Positions 1 through 6,652 of a stretch of DNA of 12,084 nucleotides are shown piece after piece. The position numbers were made by a program, and so were the translations under genes. The stretch is from contig JAYZDP010000014.1 of assembly GCA_036337765.1 (NCBI GenBank), positions 1 to 12,084 of the forward strand, given 5' to 3'. Every line of letters starts with the position of its first letter. The first letter of the stretch is position 1. The DNA comes from JAYZDP01 sp036337765. GTDB lineage: Bacteria > Acidobacteriota > Thermoanaerobaculia > Multivoradales > Multivoraceae. The notes beneath the pieces were generated by a model. The model saw nothing but the letters and a program-made list of their open reading frames with translations, was not told the origin of the DNA and made no database searches.

Positions 1-176
1 TTGGCGTGGGCGATACCCCTACCCTCCCAGGTGCCGTCCTCGGTGAAGATCGTGACGATCCGTTCCGGATCGTGATCGTCGTCACAGATCTCGCAGTAGA
101 GCGCCTTGAGCTGCTTGATGGCCTCGATGTCTTCGAGGCGCCCGATTCGAGCTTCCAGCTCGCTAGCGTCGCCCAT
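1..176 (-). CDS. SnoaL-like / NTF2-like domain protein, N-terminal part (cut by window edge)
   Basis: Only the first 58 codons are inside the window; the frame is open to base 1. The start is the ATG at 176, preceded by AAAGGTGAGGC, a good ribosome-binding site. The protein begins MGDASELEARIGRLEDIEAI and continues with KQLKALYCEICDDDHDPERI and then FTEDGTWEGRG. This spacing (a leading helix ending in IEAIKQLKALYC, an acidic DDDHDP stretch, then FTEDGTWEG opening the first strand of a cone-shaped barrel) is typical of SnoaL-like members of the NTF2 superfamily, which include polyketide cyclases, ketosteroid isomerase-like enzymes and aromatic dioxygenase small subunits. The substrate cannot be told, and the conserved pocket residues lie mostly beyond the edge. 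No signal peptide is seen, so it is probably cytoplasmic. The fold call is fairly secure; the function is open. Confidence 0.8.
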   Translation of the reverse strand, partial: MGDASELEARIGRLEDIEAIKQLKALYCEICDDDHDPERIVTIFTEDGTWEGRGIAHA

Positions 177-332
177 GCCTCACCTTTCTAGTGGTGTCAG
201 GCAACCTTAGTTCACTTCCAGCTCACAGCCCACAGTCAGCCCTTACGTACATTCCCTCACCGGGCATTGGAAGGCCGATGCTGAACTATGGTTCGACGCT
301 GACATCGAAGGAAGCCCTGTGAGCGACCCTCA

Positions 333-753
333 TCACTTCTTTTCCTCTGCGTTCAGGATGTTCATTCGCTGCAGCTCTTCGATGGTGTTGCGACCATCCT
401 CTCCACCGGCTCCGAAATCGAACCGGGAATCGCGAACGTCCCCGACTGGGCAACGACGCGCTCGTTTTTTCGCTCCGGCTCGCCCGAGCGCGAAGAACGC
501 CGCGACGTACGGCGACCAGGTGAAATCGAGAAGACGAGTCGGTGCCCCGTGGTGTTGCATGAGCGCCAGCCACTGGAAGGTGTTCCAGGCCGACTCGGCA
601 TGACCTCGATAAGGCCCGCGCCCGGAACCTTTCCGAACTCACCGTCTCGACGTACTCGAGCCACGAGCCCATTCTGTGAACTCGATACGACCTTCGCCTC
701 GATCACGCCTTTTTCGCAGCCTGCTTGCCCGATGCACGCTTGTTTGCGGGCAT
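333..753 (-). pseudogene. FRG-domain protein, frameshifted and internally deleted remnant
   Basis: Pieces of one FRG-domain protein can be read in order on the minus strand in different frames. From ATG 753 a lysine-rich N-terminus MPANKRASGKQAAKKA ends at a TGA (705-703). A second frame gives VIEAKVVSS. A third gives MGSWLEYVETVSSERF from 672. A fourth gives YRGHAESAW, then WLALMQHHGAPTRLLDFT and SPYVAAFFAL from about 610, ending in LQRMNILNAEEKK at 333. The core PTRLLDFTWSP is the hallmark of the FRG family (Pfam FRG). The section normally between RGH and the PTRLLD motif is missing, and the conserved stretch usually following MNI is cut to AEEKK. Two frame changes coincide with runs of A (complement of 710-714 and 465-470), so a sequencing artefact could explain part of the damage, but not the missing segments. 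The molecular function of FRG domains is not established; some lie in defence islands. Confidence 0.7.
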
Positions 754-796
754 GAACTGACCGAGGAAGGCTATCCGAGAGCCAGAGTCATGCGAA

Positions 797-825
797 TTGG
801 CCGTGACTCGATCGCTTGCTACACT
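797..825 (+). promoter_or_regulatory. Putative sigma70-type promoter for the 906-2060 gene
   Basis: TTGGCC at 797-802 and TACACT at 820-825 are separated by exactly 17 bases, each matching 4 of 6 consensus positions. Transcription would begin near 832, giving a leader of about 75 bases before the ATG at 906. It lies in the gap between the divergent FRG remnant and the exported protein gene. Assigned by eye; no transcript data. Confidence 0.4.
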
Positions 826-905
826 TTGCGCGAATCCACTCACGAACCGGGCGAGCCGAACGGCCCACTCCTGACTCGGCGACTCGCTCGAAGCGGAGGG
901 AGATC

Positions 906-2060
906 ATGTGTTTGAAGGGTTCCTGGCGAGGGGCCGTAGTGGGCCTCGTCGCAGCGTTCGCCCACCCGTTGTGGGCGGCACAGGGGGAGATCGCGAGAAC
1001 GTCGACCGGTCGGCCGGATCTGAGCGGCACCTATGACGGCGCGACGCTCACTCCCGTGGAGCGGCCGGCAGAGCTTGGCAACAAGATGGAGCTCACGCCC
1101 GAGGAGGCGCAGAAGATCGCCGATGAGCAGGCGGTCTTCCTCGACCACGCTCTACGCGACAGCGACCCGGATCGCGAAGCTCCAGCGGTGGGCGGCACCG
1201 CGGTCTTCGGCTTCGAGGACGGTCCCGCCGCCGCAGGAGCCCAATCTCCTATCCAGATCCTCGCCGCTGGGCCGGGGGCTGGCAACACGGGCGGGTACAA
1301 CTGGTTCTGGGTAGATCCCGGTACCAACGTCTTCATGGTGGACGGCAAGTTCCGCACCTCAATCCTCATCGACCCGCCCAATGGACGCATGCCGCCCATC
1401 CGGCCCGAGTTGCTGAAGGCGCGCAGGGAGAGTTTCTCAGCGTTCCGTCGCGGCAACGACGGCACGGCATGGTGGCTCGACCGGGACGGTCCCGGTCCCT
1501 ACGACGACATCGAGCGTCGCCCCCCCACGGAGCGCTGCATCGCCCCCTTCACAGGCCACACACCGGTATTGCCGAGCCTCTACAACAATTACAAATCCAT
1601 CGTGCAGACTGAGGACTACGTGGTGATCCTGCTCGAGATGATCCACGACGCGCGCATCGTGCGGTTGAAGCGCGACGATCGCCCTGTCGAGCACATGGGA
1701 CCGGAGGTACGCAAGTGGCTCGGCGACTCGATCGGTTGGTGGGAGGGCGACACGCTGGTCGTCGACACCACCAACTTCCGTCCGGATTCAGGGGCCATTC
1801 AAGGCGGGACTGAAAACACCCACGTCGTGGAGCGCTTCACCAAGCGGGACAACGGCGACGTCATCTACAGGTTCACGGTCGAGGACGACACCCTCTGGAC
1901 CGCGTCCTGGACCGGCGAGTACGTCTGGCAGGCGTCATCCAAGAAGGTCTACGAGTACGCCTGTCACGAGGGCAACTACGCGATGGGCAACATCATGCGC
2001 GGAGCGCGCCTGCTCGAAGAGGAGACGCTCGCCGACCAGGAGCAAGGCCGCTCGCGTTGA
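906..2060 (+). CDS. Exported protein of an uncharacterised RPDLSG/YACHEGN family
   Basis: A 384-residue protein. The start is ATG 906, eight bases after GGAGGGA; an in-frame TTG at 816 is rejected because it overlaps the -10 box and lacks a ribosome-binding site. Residues 1-25 form a signal peptide (basic start, hydrophobic VVGLVAAFA, cleavage near WAA/Q), so the mature protein is periplasmic or secreted. Recognisable conserved blocks follow: RPDLSG (36-41), a possible DPPNGRMPP segment (156-164), RCIAPF (210-215), DYVVILLEMIHDAR (237-250), a GDSIGWWEGDTLVVDTTNF stretch (273-291), VVERFT (307-312) and YEYACHEGNY (349-358). From memory, proteins with this series of blocks are common, often in many copies, in Acidobacteria and marine Proteobacteria, and have no assigned activity. 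Two cysteines (211, 353) remain in the mature part and could pair. It converges on the SLC13 gene with only 15 bases between stops. Membership is secure; function unknown. Confidence 0.85.
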   Translation: MCLKGSWRGAVVGLVAAFAHPLWAAQGEIARTSTGRPDLSGTYDGATLTPVERPAELGNKMELTPEEAQKIADEQAVFLDHALRDSDPDREAPAVGGTAVFGFEDGPAAAGAQSPIQILAAGPGAGNTGGYNWFWVDPGTNVFMVDGKFRTSILIDPPNGRMPPIRPELLKARRESFSAFRRGNDGTAWWLDRDGPGPYDDIERRPPTERCIAPFTGHTPVLPSLYNNYKSIVQTEDYVVILLEMIHDARIVRLKRDDRPVEHMGPEVRKWLGDSIGWWEGDTLVVDTTNFRPDSGAIQGGTENTHVVERFTKRDNGDVIYRFTVEDDTLWTASWTGEYVWQASSKKVYEYACHEGNYAMGNIMRGARLLEEETLADQEQGRSR

Positions 2061-2075
2061 TCGGTTCTTTCACAA

Positions 2076-3848
2076 CTACGGCGGCCACGCCCACAGAATC
2101 AGAGGCACACCGGCCACGACAATGAGCAACTCCAGCGGCAGGCCCATCCGCCAGTAATCGCCAAAGTGGTATCCCCCTGGCCCCATGACGAGGGTGTTGG
2201 ACTGATGGCCGATCGGGGTGAGGAAGGCGCAGGAGGCGCCGACCGCTACCGCCATGAGGAACGGGTCGGGGCTGGCGCCGAGAGCGACCGCAACGCCTAG
2301 CGCGATGGGGGCCATGATGACGGCCGTCGCGGCGTTGTTCATGACGTCGGAGAGGAACATCGCGAGGATCAGAACTCCCGCCAAGGCAACCGGAAGCGGC
2401 ACGACCTGCGCAACGCTACCTAGGGCGTTGGCAATCAGTTGGGCGCCCCCGGTACTCTGGAGCGCTCCACCCACCGGTAGCATCGCGCCGAGCAGCACAA
2501 CGACAGGCCAGTCGATCGCCTGGTACGCCTGACGCAGCGTGACCACGCGGGCCAGCACCATGGCGACTGCCCCTGCGGCGAAGGCCTGATCGGCCGGTAG
2601 CACCCGCGTCACCAGGGCGACCAGCGCCACTCCGAAAATTCCGACCGCCAATGCGAGACGGCGCTGCTGGCGAAGGTCGAGCTGGCGCTCGGCCAGCGGC
2701 AACAGACCGAGCGTAGCCAGGCTCTCGCCGACTTCCTGACGGGGTCCCTGGACAAGTAGGACGTCGCCGCCAGAGAAGCGAATCTGACGTAGAGGCTGAT
2801 GAACGCGCTGGCCCTGGCGCGCCACACCCAGGAGATTGAGCCCGTGGACAGCGCGCAGCTTCACCTCGGCTGCCGTGCGGCCGTGGATGCGCGAGCGGGG
2901 GATCACTACCGCTTCGAACAGCCCGATATCGGGCGATTTCATCTCGTCGATGCCGGGCACGTGCTGGCCAGCCAGCTCGAAGCCGGTCTCCTCGAGCACC
3001 TTCTGCAGATCGCCTGGATCGCTCTCGACCACCAGATGGTCACCTGCGCGGATTTTCGCCGAGCGGTTCGGCGCCACCTTCCTGCGCCCCTCCCGCACGA
3101 TGACAGCCACCACGAAATCCGCCTCCAGTCGGCCGGCAACCTCTTCGAGGGTCTTGCCGTCAAAGGGTGAGGCTTCGGGCACGAGCAGCTCGGTCGTGTA
3201 GTCCTCGATCTCGAACACCGAGGTCGCTGCCGGGGAGCGCCGCTGAGGGATCAGCCGCCACCCCACGAGCGAGATGAAGGTGATGCCGAGCACCGCCATT
3301 CCCAAGCCCACGGCCGAGAAATCGAACATGCCGAACGGCTCTTGCGCCGTGTCTGCGCGAAAGGCTCCAATGATGATGTTCGGCGGAGTCCCGATGAGGG
3401 TCGTCATACCACCGAGCAGCGAACCAAATGCCAGCGGCATGAGGAGTCGCGAGGCCGGTACGCCGTGGGTCGCCGCCATGCGTACGGCAACCGGCATCAG
3501 CAGCGCCAAGGCCCCGACGTTGTTCATGAAGGCAGAGCACACCGCCACCACGACGCACAGTGCCGAGACCTGCAGCGATACGTTGCTTCCAACTCCGGCC
3601 AACAGACGTGAGATCGCATCGACGACGCCCGAGTTCGCCAGCCCCTGGCTGACCACCAAGATCGCCGCGACGGTGACTACGGCTGGGTGTCCGAATCCGG
3701 CGAAGACCTGGTCGCGCGCCACGATGCCCGGAAGAGACAGCGCCAGTAGTGTGAGCAGCGCGACGACGTCGTAGCGCCAGCGGTTGAGCACGAACAGCGC
3801 CAGCGCCGCTGCCAGTACGAAGAAGAGATAGACCTGCTCGAGCGGCAT
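2076..3848 (-). CDS. SLC13-family anion permease with two RCK_C (TrkA_C) domains
   Basis: A 590-residue inner-membrane transporter in two halves. N-terminal membrane helices run to about residue 200 and contain FMNN (107-110) and GGMTTLIGTPPN (146-157). Two regulatory domains follow in the cytosol: about 211-290 (EIEDYTTELLVPEASPFDG) and 308-385 (IPRSRIHGRTAAEV), both TrkA_C/RCK_C-like. The second membrane half (about 397-588) has DVMNNAATAV (501-510) and LTPIGHQSNTLV (543-554), the SNT-type motif that binds sodium and carboxylate in this family. Known members carry dicarboxylates, sulfate or similar anions, usually with sodium; the substrate here cannot be read from sequence. Start ATG 3848 has only a weak TAGGG upstream. 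It sits 93 bases downstream of the monooxygenase gene in the same direction, so co-transcription is possible. Full length for the RCK_C-containing subgroup. Confidence 0.92.
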   Translation of the reverse strand: MPLEQVYLFFVLAAALALFVLNRWRYDVVALLTLLALSLPGIVARDQVFAGFGHPAVVTVAAILVVSQGLANSGVVDAISRLLAGVGSNVSLQVSALCVVVAVCSAFMNNVGALALLMPVAVRMAATHGVPASRLLMPLAFGSLLGGMTTLIGTPPNIIIGAFRADTAQEPFGMFDFSAVGLGMAVLGITFISLVGWRLIPQRRSPAATSVFEIEDYTTELLVPEASPFDGKTLEEVAGRLEADFVVAVIVREGRRKVAPNRSAKIRAGDHLVVESDPGDLQKVLEETGFELAGQHVPGIDEMKSPDIGLFEAVVIPRSRIHGRTAAEVKLRAVHGLNLLGVARQGQRVHQPLRQIRFSGGDVLLVQGPRQEVGESLATLGLLPLAERQLDLRQQRRLALAVGIFGVALVALVTRVLPADQAFAAGAVAMVLARVVTLRQAYQAIDWPVVVLLGAMLPVGGALQSTGGAQLIANALGSVAQVVPLPVALAGVLILAMFLSDVMNNAATAVIMAPIALGVAVALGASPDPFLMAVAVGASCAFLTPIGHQSNTLVMGPGGYHFGDYWRMGLPLELLIVVAGVPLILWAWPP

Positions 3849-3875
3849 CGGGCCCTACTCGACCAGAGTTCGCCC

Positions 3876-3908
3876 GAGGAGCCGCAGCTGCTGAGAGCTG
3901 CGCGCCTC
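3876..3908 (-). other. Imperfect hairpin between the monooxygenase and permease genes
   Basis: CGCAGCT (3883-3889) pairs with AGCTGCG (3896-3902) around a six-base loop. An outer GAGG (3876-3879) pairs with CCTC (3905-3908) across a small internal loop. It lies inside the 93-base gap between two minus-strand genes. No T-run follows in the direction of transcription, so it is not a classical terminator; it could stabilise or process mRNA, or be chance. Confidence 0.3.
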
Positions 3909-3941
3909 TTCTCGTGCACTGGCCCGCATTGCGGTCCGGGT

Positions 3942-5297
3942 TCAGCCGCCGCTTTCTGCCGCCTTGGCCTCGCGCTGCTGCTGCCGGAACTGGCGAATCT
4001 GCTCGACCTGCTCCTTGAGCTCATCGGGAACGATGAAGGTCGGCATGTCTACCTGCTGGCTGCGGTCGCTGAAGGTGTAGTGGATAAAACCCACCATCAT
4101 CTCGTCGGTCGTCTTCTCGCCAAAGGTCACGTTCGCCGTGGGGTCGGGGTTCGCCGGGTTGTCGGCCGAGTTGTCGAACTTCGCGTCCACCCGGATCGTG
4201 GTGCCGGCTGGGAGCACCTTCGGCTCGGTGGGCGTATAGGTGAGCTGCCAGTTGAAGTCGTAGCTCGGTACGTCGAGCAGGATCTCCTTCTCACCGTTGG
4301 GATACTCGGCGGTGAAGGTCATCGCCTTGCCGCGCAGGTGCATGTGCGGGGTGTAGTCAAACAGCACCGCCTCGTGCTCGGTGGTGAACGAAGACCAGGA
4401 GTGGTAGTTGCTGTCGCCGGGCGGGATGTTCAGCGCGGGATCCACCAACCAGAGCGTCTCGACGACGTTCTCGGGCTTGTCGTCGTGGAAGTAAAGCCCC
4501 ATCGAGGTCTGGTCGATGCCGCCGGTGCCGGGCCCCGGGTCCTTGTGGTAATGCATCTGGAAGAACAGGCTGCTGTTCGGCGGCATCCGCATGCCGTGCC
4601 CATCGGCGAACGCCAGCGGCGCGACGCCTGGCCCCCAGCCGCCCACGAAGGTGAGGTCGAGGGCGCCGGCGCGACTCTGCACTCCTTGCAGAGTGGCCTC
4701 TGGAGGAGCCAGGTAGGTCAGCTGATGGTGCACCGCCGCGATGAGGCCCGGGTGGATCTCGATCGCCCGGATCCAGCGCTCCTCGTCGCCCGGGTTGTCG
4801 ACCTGCAGCCACTGGTAGTGATCCTCCACGTCATCGGAAACCTCGTATTCTGGAGCGACGAAGACCGCATCAGGCTGACCGAGCTTCCACTCGGAGGAGA
4901 AGGAGGGAGGCTCCGGCGCCTTGGACAGGTCGCCTGCTGGGGCGCCCGCCGCCACCCATCGGGTCAGGGCATCGATCTCGGAATCGGTAAGGGAGGGATC
5001 CTCCACGAACTCACCGTGCTCGGGGTCGGCGAACCAGGGCGGCATGGTGCGCTCTGTGGTGACCTTGCGGATCGACTTCGCCCAAGGGCGGGCCTCGTCG
5101 TAGCTCAACAGCGACATCGGCGCGGTTTGGCCGGGACGGTGGCAGCTCGCGCAGTTCTCGTAGAGGATCGGAGCCACGTGCTCGGCCCAGGTCGCCGGTG
5201 TGGTGTCGTTCGCGTTCGCGGCAAGCGGCGCAGCCACGGCGGCACTCGCCGCGAGACTGGCGATGAGTGCCAGAAGAAGAGATCGAGAGTGATTCAT
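3942..5297 (-). CDS. Exported cytochrome c-linked type II copper monooxygenase (PHM/DBM-like)
   Basis: A 451-residue exported enzyme. Residues 1-23 form a signal peptide ending AVAA. Residues about 35-120 are a c-type haem domain: haem-binding CASCH (49-53) and a likely distal methionine in MPPW (85-88). The rest resembles the copper type II ascorbate-dependent monooxygenase fold (peptidylglycine and dopamine beta-monooxygenases). All copper ligands of that family seem present: HH 190-191 and a His of MHYH (249 or 251) for one copper, HMH (318-320) and Met in TDEMM (400-401) for the other. The family hydroxylates C-H bonds with two one-electron donations; the fused haem domain probably supplies electrons in place of ascorbate. 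The last 25 residues are charged and glutamine-rich, a probable coiled tail. Start ATG 5297 has GGAGAC eight bases upstream. The substrate is unknown. The SLC13 gene follows in the same direction, suggesting an organic anion is handled. Confidence 0.88.
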   Translation of the reverse strand: MNHSRSLLLALIASLAASAAVAAPLAANANDTTPATWAEHVAPILYENCASCHRPGQTAPMSLLSYDEARPWAKSIRKVTTERTMPPWFADPEHGEFVEDPSLTDSEIDALTRWVAAGAPAGDLSKAPEPPSFSSEWKLGQPDAVFVAPEYEVSDDVEDHYQWLQVDNPGDEERWIRAIEIHPGLIAAVHHQLTYLAPPEATLQGVQSRAGALDLTFVGGWGPGVAPLAFADGHGMRMPPNSSLFFQMHYHKDPGPGTGGIDQTSMGLYFHDDKPENVVETLWLVDPALNIPPGDSNYHSWSSFTTEHEAVLFDYTPHMHLRGKAMTFTAEYPNGEKEILLDVPSYDFNWQLTYTPTEPKVLPAGTTIRVDAKFDNSADNPANPDPTANVTFGEKTTDEMMVGFIHYTFSDRSQQVDMPTFIVPDELKEQVEQIRQFRQQQREAKAAESGG

Positions 5298-5336
5298 GCG
5301 CTGTCTCCGTGCCCCGATCGACGGGAAAGTGTGATT

Positions 5337-5663
5337 CTACCGCCGCGACCGAAATCGCACACCGACCTGGGCCAGGCGGGGTGTCGCGAACTCTCTGCCG
5401 ATCGTAGCCGAGATTTCCGCCAGACGACGCTGGTCGGAGATGTTCTGAACGCCACCGAAGACCTGCGCATCCTTGGCTCGCTCCAGCCAGAAGTCCGACT
5501 CGCCGCTGAGCAGCTCCGGGACGGAGCACTCCGGCGCACCCTCGTCGGGCGGCGGCGGATCGTCTCTGCCACCCCCAAGTGGATTGCCACTGTCCCCGCC
5601 ACCGCACGCTGCCAGGGCCACGAGCACGGAGCCAGCAAGGACCAGCGCCGGATGACGTTTCAG
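5337..5663 (-). CDS. Small lipoprotein-like ORF with a TonB-receptor-like tail; possible gene remnant
   Basis: An in-frame TAA upstream (5667-5669) limits the reading frame. Within it, the sequence KRHPALVLAGSVLVALAAC makes a complete lipoprotein signal peptide with lipobox LAAC, followed by a glycine- and proline-rich linker (GGGDSGNPLGGG, DDPPPPDE). However, the codon before KRH is CTG (5663), with no ribosome-binding site; the first normal start is GTG 5627, which would discard the basic part of the signal. After residue about 55 the chain reads VFGGVQNISDQRRLAEISAT, then ATPRLAQVGVRFRS. This resembles the last two strands of TonB-dependent outer-membrane receptors, which end in an aromatic residue; here the end is RSRR. 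The whole could be a real small lipoprotein or a deletion fusion that has lost its start codon. It ends 39 bases before the monooxygenase start. Codons are GC-ending as in real genes. Confidence 0.45.
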   Translation of the reverse strand: MKRHPALVLAGSVLVALAACGGGDSGNPLGGGRDDPPPPDEGAPECSVPELLSGESDFWLERAKDAQVFGGVQNISDQRRLAEISATIGREFATPRLAQVGVRFRSRR

Positions 5664-5694
5664 AGGTAAGAGTTATGTGCCTCAAGTCGTATCG

Positions 5695-5743
5695 CGCTCA
5701 CCGAGCGAGCTAGCGGCGGAGCCTGGCGAAGGCTCGATCGAGC
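5695..5743 (-). terminator. Two small hairpins after the operon's last gene, without a T-run
   Basis: Ten bases after the stop of the VOC gene the minus-strand transcript meets GAGCC/GGCTC (5731-5735 with 5719-5723, seven-base loop), then CGCTC/GAGCG (5703-5707 with 5695-5699, three-base loop). A 12-base perfect palindrome GCTCGATCGAGC (5732-5743) overlaps the first. No T-run follows either stem, so a classical intrinsic terminator is unlikely; they may mark the operon's 3' end or assist Rho-dependent ending. Confidence 0.25.
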
Positions 5744-5752
5744 GACGTGCGC

Positions 5753-6652
5753 CTAGGTCGCCGCAGCGTGATCGACGAGGGTCCACGTCACGCCGCAGAT
5801 GTCGATCGACTCGAACTTCCTGCGCCCGCCCGGGACGGCCCAAAGATCCACCCCGACGACGCCGGTCCTACCTGCTGGCGCCGCCTGGACGAATCTCATG
5901 GTCTGGCCACCCGACAGCCTGAGCGTCGCGGGTTGGGCGGGGTCGATCGAGCACCCGGTACCGAGGCCGTTCATCCAGCGCTCGCAGACCTGTTCGGGAT
6001 CCTGGTCACGCGGCGCGATCTCCACGGCGGCGAACCCGGTCGTGACACCACCGTGCGGCCGGACCTCGACATCGTTCTGCCACGTGTTCCCGGCAGGGAA
6101 GTACGCGCCCCTGTTCTTCGGGAAATCGCCATGACCGGGCCAGTTCTCCTGAATCTCGGCGAGAGTCCCGAAGTCCCTCGGATGGAACTGGACGTTCACG
6201 CCGGAGACCGTGCCGGGGCTCTTGGGCACAGACTCGCCCAACACGTACGGTTCCGACTCGATGCCGGCAAAGCCCGAGCCCGGTGAGCCGGGACACACGA
6301 CCGTACTTCCCGAAACGATCCCGGTCCCCGACCCCTGGGCGGCCATCGACTGCGAGGCCGCGGCCACGTCGGGCACCTGCACGATGGCCATGTAGCCGCA
6401 GTCACCGTTGCGCTCCAGGAGCCGGGTCTGTGTGGTGGAGCGCTCCCAGGCGAGATCGCTCGGGCAGACCGTCTCGAGAAACGAGTCCCCCAGCCGGATG
6501 TGCGTGTTGGTGAGGTTCCCGCCCGCGGCCATCCGAGGATCCCGGAAGACGACGGGCGCGTCGAACGCCGCACACAGGACGCCTGACGTCCACTCCAGGT
6601 CACGTGCGAGCAGACAGATCTGACGAAGGCGCAGAACAGGGTCGGCGGTCAT
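5753..6652 (-). CDS. VOC-superfamily (glyoxalase-like) protein
   Basis: A 299-residue protein. The start is ATG 6652, five bases after AGGAG, and its first four bases overlap the previous gene's stop as ATGA; a GTG at 6658 is rejected because it abuts the AGGAG. The opening LRLRQICLLARDLEWTSGVL (7-26) is the first beta-alpha module of the vicinal oxygen chelate fold. It continues with THIRLGDSFLETV (50-62) and a TTQTRLLERNGDCGYM segment (73-88). A second half begins with VNVQFHPRDFGTLAEI (152-167), the usual second VOC module of glyoxalase-like proteins. The first-module metal histidine appears to be Gln11, while E60 and H157 are at positions that often bind metal, so metal binding is uncertain. 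No signal peptide; cytoplasmic. VOC proteins include isomerases, epimerases, lyases and dioxygenases, so the reaction is open. Last gene of the five-gene block. Confidence 0.85.
   Translation of the reverse strand: MTADPVLRLRQICLLARDLEWTSGVLCAAFDAPVVFRDPRMAAGGNLTNTHIRLGDSFLETVCPSDLAWERSTTQTRLLERNGDCGYMAIVQVPDVAAASQSMAAQGSGTGIVSGSTVVCPGSPGSGFAGIESEPYVLGESVPKSPGTVSGVNVQFHPRDFGTLAEIQENWPGHGDFPKNRGAYFPAGNTWQNDVEVRPHGGVTTGFAAVEIAPRDQDPEQVCERWMNGLGTGCSIDPAQPATLRLSGGQTMRFVQAAPAGRTGVVGVDLWAVPGGRRKFESIDICGVTWTLVDHAAAT

Noticed and set aside
333..753. An active anti-phage or toxin system at the left end
   Set aside because: Only a broken FRG-domain remnant is present; no neighbouring nuclease, NTPase, antitoxin or reverse transcriptase gene is seen.
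816..905. Upstream in-frame extension of the 906 gene
   Set aside because: The TTG at 816 lies before the likely transcription start; ATG 906 has a ribosome-binding site and opens a proper signal peptide.
4080..5669. 529-codon open frame on the plus strand
   Set aside because: It is antisense to the monooxygenase and the lipoprotein-like ORF, whose motifs (CASCH, HMH) are convincing. Its product is Arg/Gly/Val-rich without domain features, as expected of a GC-rich shadow frame.
5011..5685. 224-codon minus-strand frame beginning at TTG 5685
   Set aside because: It is out of frame with the monooxygenase and lipoprotein-like ORF it overlaps, and is Arg/Gly/Ala-rich without motifs.
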